Assembly (NCBI RefSeq): GCF_901000735.1
Contig: NC_081550.1
Location: 10,530,289 to 10,594,288 of the forward strand
DNA from: Corylus avellana
Taxonomy: Eukaryota; Streptophyta; Magnoliopsida; Fagales; Betulaceae
Length of the DNA: 64,000 nucleotides
Direction of reading: 5' to 3'
Below, piece by piece: positions 18,559 through 31,635 of the stretch (positions are counted from its first letter, which is position 1; the number at the start of each line of letters is the position of its first letter). The notes beneath the pieces are model-generated. The model searched no databases. It saw only the letters and a list, made by a program, of their open reading frames with translations, and had not been told where the DNA came from. The position numbers and the translations under genes are program-made.

Positions 18559-21500
18559 ATGGATGGTGCTCTAGATTTTGAGTACGAAGACGCGCTTCTC
18601 AGCTCCCCCGTTGTTACCAAGAAAAGGTTCTCACCCAAAAATCTTTCCCATACTTTATTTTACCCTTTCAGTTTGAGTAAATTTCATAAACTTGTTATCT
18701 GGGTAGTTACTGTTTATCTTCTTCTTCTTCTTCGTCATTTTTACTGCTGCATCTGGGGTTTTAGGGGCTTGCACTGTAACCATTTATTTCATAGTATTAT
18801 AATAGTTACTGTCCCTTTTTTTTTCCCCCCGAAAATTTTATCATTTATATCAAATCTTCAGAGTTGATTCAGAATCCCAAACATGCCCTGTTTTCTGTTT
18901 TATATTAAACTAGAATTGATTACCGGTAATAAGAACTCATTCGTGGAGCACTGTCTTTGAATTTGAGTTCATGATGTTCTTTAGTAAATTGGTGAAACGC
19001 CATGTATTTCTGTGCTGGAATATCTCTTTTTCAATGTTAATCAGGAAGAAGGTTATTGGGTTGGATGATCTTTTGAGTGACTTCTACAAAGAGAAAAGCA
19101 AACTTGTCGAGAAGGAGTCTAAACAAGCGAAGGCCCAGAAAAACTACAACTCAGACGAGGATGTCAATACCAAAGAAGCTTCTCTTACTGAAGTGATTGA
19201 TCAATGCCAAAATCAGGCACAGTAACTTGTCCTATAGTATTCTTCTTCTTTTTAAGATAATGTCACTGTATTACATATCCTCTTTTTGTAAATGAGTATG
19301 TGAACTCTTTTATGTAGATGAAAGAAATAAGCGGCGACGAAGATATGTCCATGTGGGGCATGCGGGTTTTTGGAAATCAGGTTAAATAATCAATGAATGA
19401 AATCTCTGTGCTGCGTAGCTAATTGCTTGCTTAATTTTCTGAAGTTTTTGAGATTAACCCTATTTGGGATTACTGATGGTTCTTTATGTTTGGCTCCCTC
19501 CTTCTCCATGAATTGCAGAAAGTTCCACCGCCTCTGGATTTTCCTGAGCTTGGAAGTTGTGCACTTTTGCAGTCTTTCATGCAGAATGAGCTCAATTCCC
19601 TGTTGGAACTCACTTCAGAAAGAGGTGGTTAATTGTTTCTGTATATTTACTTATAAATTGTCACCCCTCATTTCAAATAGATTACTTTTAAATTCCACAC
19701 CGAAGAGTTTCACACCATAATAGTTAAGTAAAGATTATATTCACTTACCACTTTGATATGTTCTTGCAGGAGACACTTTCCTTGAAGGATTGTTAGCAAA
19801 TGGCTGGCTTTTAAAACTGGCTTTTACATGTGGTCATGTAGAAAAATCAATAGCCATGTGGGCCTTTAATTTAAGTAAGTACATCCATTTCATATAGCTT
19901 GTCCAGTTAATAGTCATCTAATGTTTTCTTTTTATCAGTGTTATATTCATCAAAAGAAGAATTGAGGACATCTGCAGGTGACTTCTGGTGTACTATTCTG
20001 TCATCAGAAGATGAGGTGAGCATATACCTTATTTTGTTTCTTGGAAGCAAAGTTTGATTGTTATATTGGAAAAGCGGGAAATTCTTATTGATTGGTATTC
20101 TCTGAGTTATTATGGCTTATCTGCTGTCACTTTTGACCTGGTTCTTCTACAGCTTGTCCAAATTGATTGGTTGCCCAGCTATTCTGAATTAAAAGGAGCT
20201 CTTGAAATCTATGGATTTCAATTTAATTTTTCATCCAAAAGAGAACCTTTGCTTCCTGGTAAGCTTTCTTGATGCTTTACCAAGTTTTGTCATGCGCAAT
20301 ACATATTGCACAGATTATATTTCATGAACATGATAAATTTATCTATCTTTGTCTTTTTTAGAGTGGTCTCAAAATCTTTTCCACTATAATCTTTGAGAAG
20401 TTGGGAAGAGCTTATATATGGGTACACAAGGTTATTATTATTGGCAAGATAGTCTTCCTTTATAATGTGAAAGTACAGTAAAATGCAGAGAGCTGTGGGT
20501 CTTTCTACTATTTAGTAATCGATCCCGCTTTTTGTCATCATGAATATGTTTGATAGATATGGTGTCACTGCAACAATTAGTCATATTGGCTTTTTGATTC
20601 TCAGTTGCTTTGTTCTCCTTCTTTCCCTCTCCCCATTTTGACACACCCTCAAATTGTTTTGGTTCCGAAAATACTTCATCTTACTTTGACGTATATTGCC
20701 CAAGCTGAATTTTATGTTTTAATTTTTCTTTCCTTATAGGTGCAATGTCTTGTTCATTTTTTCAACTTTTATGGTTATGAACTGAACTTGAGTACTATAG
20801 CTGATATTAGAGAAAAAATAAAATTTGAAGAAGTTGACTTGCTTGGTGTCTATTTTACTAATTAGTAAAATTCATATTATACAAATGTCATGTATCTTTT
20901 TGGGGATCCTGTTGATAAGGATATTCACATGGGTTTTGGTGTTTGGCATGATGATGTGGCGTAGTTATTGTCATCTTCAACAATGACCAATATGCTTATG
21001 TGCAATGTGTGGCAGATTATGCTAAAATTGGAACTTTCTTCATGAAGCTGGTTTGGCCATTAACAATGCATTTGATTGTTTTATACCAAATAACTTTAGT
21101 TATTAATGAGCATCATAAATTAGAATTCTATAACAAATTGGCAGTTTCCATCATGTCAAAGATCATTCTGCTATGAATACCTTCTCTGTTATTCATGTTG
21201 TTTTGACTTGCAAGCGTGTGTTGCCAGTTATGGATAACTATCTTACATGTGATTCAAAATGATTGTGTATCTTGTTAGAGCATTCCTAGTAGCCTCACCA
21301 AATTTTACTCACTAAAATAACAAAAAGTACACTTTTAGTTATTTTAACAACTCACTTTTTTTAGAGCACCCGAGCGGTCTTACTATTTTAACAATCTACT
21401 TTCACTATTCCATTTAAATATTCTTTTTCAAAGATTTGTTTATTCTTTTTTTAATTATTACAGGAAGAGAGAGAAACGAAAAGCAAAAGAAAGAGAGAGA

Positions 21501-24500
21501 AATGAGTTGTTTAATCAATAAGTGAGTGAATAGTAATTTTTAAATTTGGTAAGTACTGTTCCACTACTTTTTTTGGTTAAAGTAGTGAGGCTGAAAAGTG
21601 GACATTTAGGCCATTTTGGTTAAATTGCCTCACCAAAATAACCAAAAAATGGTTTTGGTGAGGCTGCAAAGAGTGTTCTTAGCATGTTACCCAAATTTGG
21701 TTGTATATATATATATAGAGGAAAAAGAAAAAAAAAAGAAAAAAAAAAGTGTTCATTTTTGAAAAAAAAAAAAAAACTATATACGAACAGTTTTTAAGTC
21801 TCTAGCTTGATAAGATCCTGTAGATGTGCTTGTCACTGAAGTGAGTTACAGTCTTCATCCCTAGTTCTTTAGTCTGGTCACTAGTGGTCTTGGTGTTATT
21901 CTTCCTTTGATGTGGTTTTCCCCTCATATGAGCCTGACAATTGGTATCTGCTTTTAGTGCTGTTATGAGGTGCCTTCTTCTTCTATTGGTTAATGGATGT
22001 AGGGGTTACTGTTGCTAGATTCACTTGGATAAATATATCTATATATTTTTCACCTATTTCTTTTTCATAGTTTTGTGTTACATAAAATACCCATAGACTT
22101 GTCACAAATTTCATCTCTTTCATTGTTAGGGTCTTTAAACATCTGTTAATCTTGCCTTATAGGTTCTAATTGTGGAGGGCCACCCCAAAATATTAGAGCT
22201 TGGATCAGATTTATAGCTGCTTCTTGTCATGTAAGGTAAGTGACAAAGGAACTTCTTGTTTAGGAAACACTTACACATATGTTTGGTGGAACCATGGGCT
22301 TTGAGGTGGTTGATCTGTTTGTCAGAATCTGCAAGTGTGGTTACTAATATTTCCTATTGATGCTGCATAAGATGCTGTGGATGATAGAAGGTTTAGGATC
22401 TGGTTAATTTTTTTTTTTTTTTCTTTATTGGTATTATATTTTCATTGCAGGGACAAACAGTCTATCTTTTCAACCTCAGAAGCTGAAGAGTTGGTTGAAG
22501 TCATTGTTTGTCTGTTCTTAGATCACCAGCTTCATGGTCTGGTGTTGCTTTTGTACGAATGTCTGCAATCACTTATCAGTTACTTCACGGACAAAGAATG
22601 GAAGACCAGCTGTAATGAGATTGGAAAATCACTTGCTTGCAGGTTTTTAACTCATACTTGTTTGTTTTGGATATATATTTTATGTATTATGACCAGATAT
22701 GGTGCCATTTGGATTGGTGATCATCATATTTGTTTTATTGTACAAAGGCATTGATCTCTTTCTCATGATCTTTTATAGCATTTTTTCCCATCGTATTGTA
22801 TTAATTTGCTGGTCGCATGCATTTCCTTCACTCATTATATATTTATTTAATTTTGCTAGGTTTTCACATTGATAACTTGTTGACAATGGAGATTCAGTAC
22901 CCTGCTTAGATTTTCGTACGGCCTTTGATTGGTGGGGTAATTGATTGATGATTAGTGGGGTTGGGAAAAAAAACACACCCGTCCAAACCAACCTGAATTT
23001 CCTAAGCGAAGCCAACCCATACTTTCAATCCCCAAGTGGTGTTGGTTCGAGATTGATAATAGATTGTGGTTACCGACCATGATTGGGTCCAAAGTCAGAA
23101 ACCCTAGGACTCATCTCTTCTGTATTTCAACCTCTTCACCATTAGGCTTTCTCTTTGTCTCGACTTGTGTCTTGACTCTATTAAGGCTATAAATGAATAG
23201 AATGTTCATGAACATCTCGAACTTGACTCAAGTTTGATGCGTTTATTTAATGAACTGGACTTGAAAAGAATTTAGACTCATATATTAAACAAGCCAAACT
23301 CGTATAAACTCTTTTCTATCCGTAAAAAGCTCATATAAACTTGTATAACTTTTTCTTTTTTTTAATAGTATATTATTTTTAACTTTGTAGTAAGACCATC
23401 TTAAGGATTTGAAGAAAGGAAAGAGATTCATTTTTCTAATGTGATAAATGTAACTTAAATCCTTGTGATAATGGTTTTTGATATTTATGTGTATATTTAT
23501 GTATGAATGTACATATGTACTATAAAATATACTTATATAAGCTCGAGATTGGATGTTTTAAGATTGTAGATAAGGTCATAGAATATAATATAAATAGTCT
23601 ATTTCATAATAGAAAAGTATACATGATTTGTTACCAATATAAAGTTGGTGAAACTAATTTCTATAAGTTCATAAATAAAATATTAATTTATCTAATTAAC
23701 TCACTGATTTTAGAATTTTTCATCATCAAAAAATTTATTTACTTAACTCAAAGGCTATAAACTTAACAATGATTAATATAGATTTCCAAAAAGGTATAAA
23801 TGGTGATGATAGTTAATTAAGCAATTGTAAATAAGCTTGAGTTTGTTCAAAACATAAATAAACTAAGCTTTAACATATAATTTAGCTTGGTGATAAGCTT
23901 GAGTTTCATATCCAACCCTTCACATTCCTCTCTCTCTCTAGGTATACATCTCTAGCCCTTAACATTGCATCTTTGAGATCTATGAAGCTTTTGGAAGTCA
24001 GATTTACCATTTCTTTCTTTGTTTATCTTAGATCCGTGAAGGTCTGAACTCGACCTTCCAACCTGAGCGTTTAGATTTGGCTCGACTTAGAAACCCTAGG
24101 GGTTCGGTACAGCTCAGTAATAGAATACCTTTATCAACCCCCATCTGATCAGAAGTCAGAAACCTTAAATTTCTAAACTGTTTGGGTCAGTACCTAGCCA
24201 TAGTAATTAGTACCATTTTGTAAAACTCAGTTTATATTATTTACTTGCCTCCTGCTATTCACTTTTGCACTTTCGCTTTCTTATGATTCTGATTACTTGT
24301 TGTAAATACAGAGTTCCTAGGGACTTGAACTGCTTGCGGGCTGTGGAATGTATTTCAGGAATCACTACTCGTAGTAAGCAACTTAAAAGTGCAGTTGCCT
24401 ATCAATTTCTTCTTGTTTGTTTTCATGATAAGGTATTCTCTTTATATTTTGCCTATGCTTTTGTATAGGGACACAACTGATCTCTCTTACGTTCATGCAA

Positions 24501-25403
24501 AGTTAACAAGACTAAACCCTAATTTTGTTTGTGATTTTATTTTGATGTTAGTTTAATTTACATATCACCAATACATCCATGTTATCATGAACTCTGCTAG
24601 CTGTTCTAATCTGTGATTGGTATACAATAATTTCTGCCTCGAGTTAATCAGAGCTTTTGTTCCCTTAGTATATTGTGTTGACAAACAAAAAAACTTCAAC
24701 TAGTTTAGAGTGACTGTATATTGCAGTTTCATGCACAGTGTTAATGAGTATTAAATCTCTACAGACCATTTATCTTATCATATTTCATTGTTGTTCACAA
24801 GAGAGCTGCATCTCCCTGATCATGTCTTACAGAAAATCCCTAGCTATATCTGCAAAAAGCATGAATTTGTTCAACCACAGGACTCTGGCTTCCATGTATA
24901 AATATCAGCATAGGGAAGCTCTGTCGAATAAGTTACTCCAAATAATAGCCAACTATTGCTTGACCCTGCTAAACTTCTGTTTGAATTTAAAGTTTTACAT
25001 CTTTCAATCCAAGTCAGATGGTCTTACAGGTCATATTTTGTAATTCTTCTCTCAGGCTACTGATGAAGAAGGGATCCTGCAACTGCTTATCTCAATTAAT
25101 GTGAAAGATAAAAGTTGCGATCTTTTCAAGATGTACATTTACTTGGTTTTGGCAGAGAATTGGCTCTTGGTTAGTCAAATGCTTGAAAATAAGCCAGTAA
25201 TTAATGAAATGTGGTGTCTTTATCTTCGAAACTGTTCTTGCCAAATTGCAAGCACAGACTTAAGGTCTTTTGCATCAAAGGTAAGGAATCAAACTATTTC
25301 ATTATCTCTGTATATTATAGTGTTTTGATTTATAAAGTACCTTCCTGCCTTGCAGGTTCGTAATAAGGCTTCATATCTTCTACAAGGCACTGTCAACAAA
25401 TAA
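18559..25403 (+). CDS. NSE6/ASAP1-like SMC5/6 complex subunit (12 exons, 451 aa)
   Basis: Exons by splice sites and phase: 18559-18626, 19045-19216, 19318-19380, 19519-19624, 19770-19874, 19939-20015, 20153-20258, 22163-22235, 22451-22642, 24312-24432, 25056-25280, 25356-25403. They total 1356 nt in one open frame. The ATG at 18559 follows the TATA box; an in-frame GTG just upstream is not a start. The protein begins acidic (MDGALDFEYEDALL), has a basic KKRKK patch (21-25), then IGLDDLLSDFYKEKSKL and an acidic stretch, then a helical Leu-rich body (FPELGSCALLQSFMQNELNS, GWLLKLAFTCGHVEKSIAMW). The pattern matches my memory of plant NSE6/ASAP1, which works with NSE5/SNI1 in SMC5/6 loading and DNA repair in the nucleus. 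The gene model is firm and the name is an inference. Introns 7 and 9 are 1.9 and 1.7 kb. Confidence 0.6.
21278..21678. mobile_element. Tourist-like (PIF/Harbinger) MITE in intron 7 of the NSE6-like gene
   Basis: The termini gagcattcctagtagcctca and the complement of tgaggctgcaaagagtgttc share most positions over about 25 bases, with the cctcacca core identical. The element is flanked by TTA on both sides (21275-21277, 21679-21681), the 3-bp duplication expected of the PIF/Harbinger superfamily. It has no ORF. It lies well away from the splice sites. Confidence 0.75.
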
Positions 25404-26364
25404 TGTCAAAGAGTATGTGTGCTATCTATACCAAAAGAGCAAAAGAATTCTTTTTACCCAGTACCTTCATCTAATCTAATCTGTAGAGATGTTTGATACT
25501 TATTGCTGTGCATTTTTTGTGAATGGATGGATTCTAAGTTCTAACATCAGGGCATTTGTTATTCTGGAGAGCAGCAGACTGTTAATTATAGTCAAAGTTA
25601 CTAAATGCAGGAGCTAGCTTCATACTTGTTCTCTTTTATTCTCCATTAACCATCTTGACGCATTAAGAGTAACTTTCTATGGATCTTCAGAGTCAATGAC
25701 TAGGAAAGTTGGGACCAATTAGTTGTGCCGTGTTCTTAATGATTTGCACGCACTAAGCAGCATGGGCTGCTTTTTATTTGGGAGTATACTGATTAGTGGT
25801 TATGTATCATGTTGAAGCCCAATTGCTCGTCCACAGTATTTTGTATATCTTCATGGCCAAAATAGCTTGATTTATTGCCTTATGGATGGTGAAAGCATGA
25901 GTATTTCCTTTATATTTGTTTGTTCTGTGTTCATTATAACTCTACTGTAATTACTGAAATTTTGCCTTCATTTATCATCTCTTTGTGTATTGCACTCCTG
26001 TGCAAAATTTGCTAGTATATTGGCTAACTTCCCTTCTGGAAACTGTGACATTTTATATTTGCAGGAAATTTAGATGGGTGAATATTTTGAATCCACAAAA
26101 ATGAAAGCTTGTGATAGATCTCAATGGAATCTCTTTTGGGTAGCATGAGTTGCCCAGATTCTAGTGCAGATGGTTTTGAAGAATGTTGAAGTTTGCCTAA
26201 TCATGTTGTTCCAACTTGGGAGGGGATTGTAGCTATCCGTATATAAAAATGGAACCTAGTTTCTGGATGTATATAACGTTTTCACACTCACCTATTTATT
26301 ACACATGCTTTCTTCCTCTTGCTCTTTTTGTAATGCTCCTTGTCGTTAGGGCTAAGTTTGTTAG
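25404..26364 (+). other. 3' untranslated and downstream region of the NSE6-like gene
   Basis: No coding frame follows the stop. A GT-rich donor-like gtatgtgtgc (25412) and an acceptor-like tatatttgcag (26053-26063) could bracket a 3' UTR intron, with the final UTR exon from 26064. A poly(A) signal is not distinct; several AATAAA-like words are present nearby. Confidence 0.35.
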
Positions 26365-26372
26365 CTAAATAG

Positions 26373-26906
26373 TAGGGGTGTCAATGGAAGATTGTTATTA
26401 GCCAAAACCGGGAATCGGAACTGGGGTACCCGGTTATTGATTTTGGGAAACCGGAATTGGGTAACCGGTTCCTGGTTAACCGGCTAGTTTCGGTTTCTAC
26501 CCGGTTATTCAGACCAGGTAACCAGTTTTTAAAAAAATTTGTATTTTGGGCTTATTTTACGTATTGCACCTAAAATAAGCCAATTTTTTTGCTCATAGTT
26601 TGCCCATTTTAAAAAAAAAACTATTAGCATATTTGTCCCAATAAATTGGGCATTGTTGCGCTTGTTCCAAATAATTAGAAGAAAAAAAAAACCTAAAAAG
26701 CTCAAAAATCCTAAAAAAATCAATATTTTTGCCAATATGGGCCTTAAAAATAAAAATCAAATTTTTTTATAATGCCTTAAAAATCATTTTAAAAGCTTTC
26801 TTAATACATAATATATGTAAACAAACTAACAACAAAAGCAGATATCTCACAACTACAAACCTAAAGAAAACAATAAAAACAAGTACCAAAAAGTAAAAAT
26901 AAAAGC

Positions 26907-26951
<45 letters not shown>

Positions 26952-27076
26952 TCCAGCTATAACCGAGTGCCAAGAACCGGAACCGAGGTACTCGGTTACC
27001 AGTTTTTTCCAACCGGAATTGAAACCGGTTTCCCGATTTTCTGGTCCCGGTTTCCTGGCATTTGTTGACACTCCTA
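26373..27076. mobile_element. hAT superfamily non-autonomous element
   Basis: It is bounded by perfect 8-bp duplications ctaaatag (26365-26372 and 27077-27084). The ends taggggtgtcaa and ttgacactccta form inverted repeats with 11 of 12 positions matching. Sub-terminal accggttcc, aaccggaa and cggttaac words repeat in both orientations, as usual for hAT ends. It contains a (TA)n run and no transposase. It lies about 1 kb past the stop of the NSE6-like gene. Confidence 0.9.
26912..26948. repeat. (TA)n microsatellite
   Basis: About 18 TA units inside the hAT element. Confidence 0.95.
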
Positions 27077-27084
27077 CTAAATAG

Positions 27085-28715
27085 TCTCAGATGAGCAAAG
27101 TATTACAAGACGCCCAAAGCCAACATATTTAAAATAATTTAAAACCTCAGCTCTTATTAATGACGCAGAAATGTCAAGATTAGAACAACTAAATACTTCT
27201 CATAAAACTTTTTCTTCGTTCCTTAAGAGCACTTATTCAAAACAGGATGACATAAAATTTAGGAAAAAATACATTACCTCTCAATGTTTTACTTCTTTTT
27301 CAATCTTATCTCTAATGTTTAAAAATTAGCAATGTACTCAAACTAAATTTCTAAAAAATTTAATGTAATCACTCCGTAAATAATTTATGTTTTCTCTTAC
27401 AAAAAAAAAAAAAAAAAAAAAAAGAGGTGGTCAGAGCCACCCCATGGGCCTTTTGGGGGTGACATGTCTGGCCAGAATGAGGGTGGCGAGCCACCTCTAC
27501 GATCTATAGGGAAGGTTTGGCCACTCTCAAAGGGTCAAATGGGGGTGGCTGAAACCACCCCCAAACCATTTGGGGGGCCATCATCATTTGGTGAGCTACC
27601 CCCCAAGGCCCATCAGGGTGGTTTGGTGTAACACTTCGGATATTTAATACAAAATAATAATAAAATTACATGTGCTTTCCACAAATTTATTTACTTTCGT
27701 AAATAAGTTTAAAGGAACCTAACTATAACTCACCAAAATAAATTAATAAAATAATAAACTTGAGAGTTATGATAGAGAATTCAAGTCAACTATTAGGGAG
27801 TTAACTAGAAAAACTACACTAAACAAATATTAGAGTTAAAGAACAAATAATGATGTGAGCTACATTACAAAACCTTAATACATATCCGAATACAATTACA
27901 ACAAAATCTCATCGACAAAGCAACCATCATAACCTTCCACTCTCCTGTAGAGATCTTCATACATCCTTAAGCCTGAAGGGAGACTCTAATCTAGTAACCT
28001 TTCTTAATCCAACTAGATTTGGAGGACAACGAATGTCCAACAGGTGGAAGAATGAAGATAACAACAACAACCAGGTAAGTCCACAACTTAGTGAGTAAGA
28101 TACCTCATCGAGCTCATGTTGAGAGCCTAACATTAAATGCAATATAAACAAAAAGCATTTAAAACATCTGTAAATGTCACATGTTTTGCAATACAATTTA
28201 GAAGACATGTTGTCTACATTATTACGCTACTAAAGAAATGAGTTAAATGTTCGGGAGAAATCCTCAAAGCATAATTATAGTGACAACAATTTTCATCACT
28301 TAAAATCATAAAACACGAGAATGTGCTAACATTATAAACATAAGATACTTAATCATCATAACTTTCTTCCATATGGTCTATTCGGGCCCTAAACCCTTTC
28401 CCGTTCGGGGTTGTGCGTTCTCGAAAGAACCTCTCATACAACACCAGTGCCCCGATGTGCACAACCTAGTGGTCAACATCATCAACCTGATTGGGTTCGA
28501 CTTCAAGTGAGCCACACTACTAACAATGCCGTAGGTTGTAACCACCATGTGAACATGGCTACACGTGGTTACTCAGTTGGCCTCTTAGATCTAATGGCAA
28601 ATCATAACATTAACTGGACCATAGGGTCAAGCCCTTATAATGGTAGCCCATCACACTTGGTCAGTTGGTCACGTCATACTAAATACAATATATTCAATTA
28701 ACATAATAATATTTT
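27085..28715. other. Non-coding repeat-like DNA with a GC-rich ggtggcc module
   Basis: 27400-27422 is a poly(A) tract, followed at 27424-27625 by a ggtggc/gccacc GC-rich module. From about 27630 (tgtaacacttcgg) the sequence looks like LTR-retrotransposon non-coding DNA: AC-rich, no frames, and an ORF at 28411-28701 without similarity I recognise. It may be a LARD-like remnant. I cannot define its ends. Confidence 0.35.
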
Positions 28716-29302
28716 GATAAGTATCAAATATTGCATATTTTGACCCCTTTATTTACATTAGTTAATCCTTTAACTGTGTCGTTATTTAATGTTTTGTGTT
28801 AGTTTAGTGTTTTTAATGTTTTGTAGGTTGTTGAAGAAAAATTACAGCTTTAAAGGAAAAAATGCAAAGTTTGGAAGAAATCACACTTTGAGAAGACCTA
28901 GATAATGTGGTTAAGTTTAACTCAATGAGATGATTAAATCGAAATTTCTCTAATCGGAGTCAAAATCGGAATAGGATTCGTCCAGATTTGTGTCTTTTTA
29001 TTGCAGAGCGATTTTTACATAATAACCGTCCGAATTAGGAAAATCCTATTTCAAAATGAACTGTAGTATTTTCAGTTAGCTTTCCAATGCCGCTTGAATC
29101 ACTTCAATCTGATATTTGATCGGAAAGTTATGGTCAAAATACTAAAATGTGTACAAAATCTGATTTTGAATCCAGTCAAATTTTGACTCTTTTCGATTTA
29201 ATCCTCTCCTTGATTGGGTTAAACTTAACCACATCATCTAGGTCTTCTCAAAGTGTGATTTCTTCCTAAGGGGCTCCAAATATGCAATATTTGGCACTTA
29301 TC
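28716..29302. mobile_element. 587-bp element with two-part inverted repeats
   Basis: The outer ends (gataagtatcaaatattgca, 28716 on, and the complement of tgcaatatttggcacttatc ending at 29302) are inverted. A second, longer inverted pair of about 70 bases lies further in (ggaagaaatcacactttgag at 28873 against ctcaaagtgtgatttcttcc near 29250), extending through the gacctagat/atctaggtc and ttaagtttaac words. There is no ORF and no clear target duplication. The superfamily is uncertain. Confidence 0.7.
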
Positions 29303-30400
29303 ATCTTTCTTTCTTAAATCACAGCAATGTAAACAATAAAGAACGTGAATCAATGTTTGAAAATCTATAGGCTAACGACATGATCATAAGAAATATGAAC
29401 AAAATGATTTAACAGTTTATATCAATATAGAATGCTCAAAAGAGTTTTCATTTTCCAGTTCCGTAAGTATTCACTTACCTCGACCAATCAGATGATTCCT
29501 CAGACATCATAACCTCTTGCATTGTAAACCAACCTACAAGTTAGATATATGCAAAACATAGACTAAGACACATTCAAGATTGTAAATCACACATTAGAAA
29601 CCCTAAAACAGGTTTCCAAGCAATTTGGATCAATCTGAAAAGTTTTAGGGTAAATCTGGATAGTCTGTAATCAAACCAAATAGTCTAGGATCAATCTTAA
29701 GGGGCAGAGATCGATCCTGGCTAGACTGGGATCGATCCTAGTTGGGAGGATCGATCCTGCCCTGGTTAGGATCGATCTTGCCTGACAGGGATTGATCCTG
29801 GTGCTTTCCAACACTAGGTTTGAGCCTTTCGAACCTCCCGAGCACATAATCAAACACCCCGAAACGTACTTATATTTTTGAAAACACTTGGAAACATTCA
29901 CAAACAATTTTAGAGTTTCAAGGTTACACTCTTGATATGAGATTATCAAAAGTTAACCTTGATTACCATGAACCAATCATAAAATATTACGTGTGATTGT
30001 GTTGGTTTAAAACATTGTTTGAATAGTTAAATATAAATACGTAACATAAAATACCGACTTTCATAGAACAATGTAAACATAAAATATAAATTGTACTTTT
30101 ACTTGAAATCATTGTTTAAATCAAGTAATTTATCCAAAATAATTCATCTTATTATAAAAGCGTATTACTAATCACTTAAACAGTGTAGCTACGTAAAAAT
30201 ATGATAAAACTCAAAAATCATAGTATCGCAAAAGGGAAAACCTTCTATCAGGACCAGCTACAAAACACTATTTTTGCAGCATTCAATAGAATACATACAT
30301 GTCAGCTAGAATCACCTAATAAAATAGTAACAACAACACTGGATCTTTAAATCCAAAGACCAAAAAAAAAAAAAGAAAAAAGAAAAAAAACCCATTTTTT
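29303..30400. other. LTR-like non-coding DNA with a palindrome array
   Basis: Contains the 20-bp-spaced GGATCGATCC array (separate entry) followed by a TATATTT word near 29870. The rest is AT-rich with no coding frame. Confidence 0.4.
29687..29799. promoter_or_regulatory. Six-unit array of GGATCGATCC-type palindromes, 20-bp spacing
   Basis: gatc-containing palindromes start at 29689, 29709, 29730, 29749, 29770 and 29790, so spacing is 19-21 bases, about two helical turns. The spacers differ in sequence, which argues against simple tandem duplication alone. A TATA-like tatattt lies about 70 bases beyond the last unit. It could be a binding array in an LTR promoter. Confidence 0.45.
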
Positions 30401-31569
30401 ATCTTATTCACCGCCCCTACCCAACGCCCATTCACTGCCAACCACTACCCAACGCGCATTCACCGCCGCCCTTTCTCAAGGTTTGTTCCTTCAAGCAAGG
30501 TGGGTTTTCTCTTTTCTATTAGGAATGGGGGTGGTGGCCGATTAGGTGATGGGTTTTCCAATGGGGTAGGTTTGTTTGGTCGTGAATGACGTGGGTGCTT
30601 GCAATCGGGTTGTCGGTGGTAGCTTGCAACGGGTGTGAGTTTTCTGTTGGGTGGGTTTTCTCTTATCTGTTTGGAATGGGGGTGGTGGCCGCCTGGTTGA
30701 TGGGTTTTCCAATTGGGTTCCAATGAGGGTGGGTTTTCTAGGTTGGTTCGGTTTGGGTTCCAGTGGGGGTGGGTTTTCTTGTGGCTCTCCTCTTCTGAAC
30801 GCTACCGCCGCCGAAGTTCTCCACCGACCACTGCTTGCGATTTGTTGTCCGTTTGGGAACTTTGGATCAGTTTGCATTATTTCAGGTGAGATTATTAAGG
30901 GTTGGGGGTAGATCTTAAGCTCAAATCTCACTGTTATGGAAAAATGTCAAGACAAAATCTAAAAGAGAGGAAGAATTGGTTTTCCATTGTCCTGTCCTTG
31001 TTCCTGTTCAGTTCAGAAGTTATTCATCCCACAAACGCTAATTTCTAAAATCTACAGATAATTTCAGCGAAGGCTAGACATACGGTTGAGGTGGGTTTTG
31101 GTGGATTCCAGTGGCATTTAGTTGGGGTGGAAGTGGTTTAGGCGTTTGTTTGTTGGTTCAGGAGTTGGAATGAAGGAGAAAAGAGGTGGGGTGGGTTTTA
31201 TTAACAAAATTTGGTGTTTTCATCCTATTTCATGTAGTGTTCTTTGGTGACGTGTCACAATTACATTGGAGGCTGTAAAACTGATGTTTTACAACATAAT
31301 CGGATAGTGGGGGCTCTCATCGCAAAAAGGTATTAAGGATAAACATTGAGGGTTAAGGTTTTACCTTGAGAAAATTGAAGTGGAGTGTCATCAAATTTTT
31401 GGAAGATGTCAAAGAACATCAATTACGGGTCTGTTTTTGAGTTCTAGCAGTGTCCTAGAACTCTGAAGGCCGGGTTTTTAGTGCATGTGGGTTGTAAGAA
31501 GGTTAAGAGGGGTTTACATAGGCTTAGGGTTGAGCTTCTAGGGCTTTGGGTGGTCAAATTTAAATTTCT
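30401..31569. other. G-rich/C-rich region with an internal imperfect duplication
   Basis: The words ggtgggttttctctt, ggaatgggggtggtggccg and gatgggttttccaat occur at 30498-30560 and again at 30649-30710, an imperfect tandem duplication with a period of about 150 bp. Several overlapping frames on both strands are Pro/Arg- or Gly-rich and are products of composition. No gene is recognised. It might be a retrotransposon leader region. Confidence 0.35.
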
Positions 31570-31577
31570 GACGCATT

Positions 31578-31632
31578 AGGATCGATCCTAAAAAGTGGAG
31601 GATTGATCCTAGTGAGATGGGATCAATCCTCC
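31578..31632. promoter_or_regulatory. Three-unit GGATCGATCC-type palindrome array
   Basis: Units start at 31580, 31601 and 31621 (spacing 21 and 20). On the minus strand a TATA-like cctatgtaaa lies about 58 bases downstream (31522-31513). This is the same motif and spacing as the array at 29.7 kb, apparently in the opposite orientation. Confidence 0.4.
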
Positions 31633-31635
31633 TGT

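Noticed and set aside
30460..30931. Overlapping Pro/Arg-rich and Gly-rich frames on both strands
   Set aside because: They come from G-rich/C-rich composition with a 150-bp duplication; no domain and no splice pattern.
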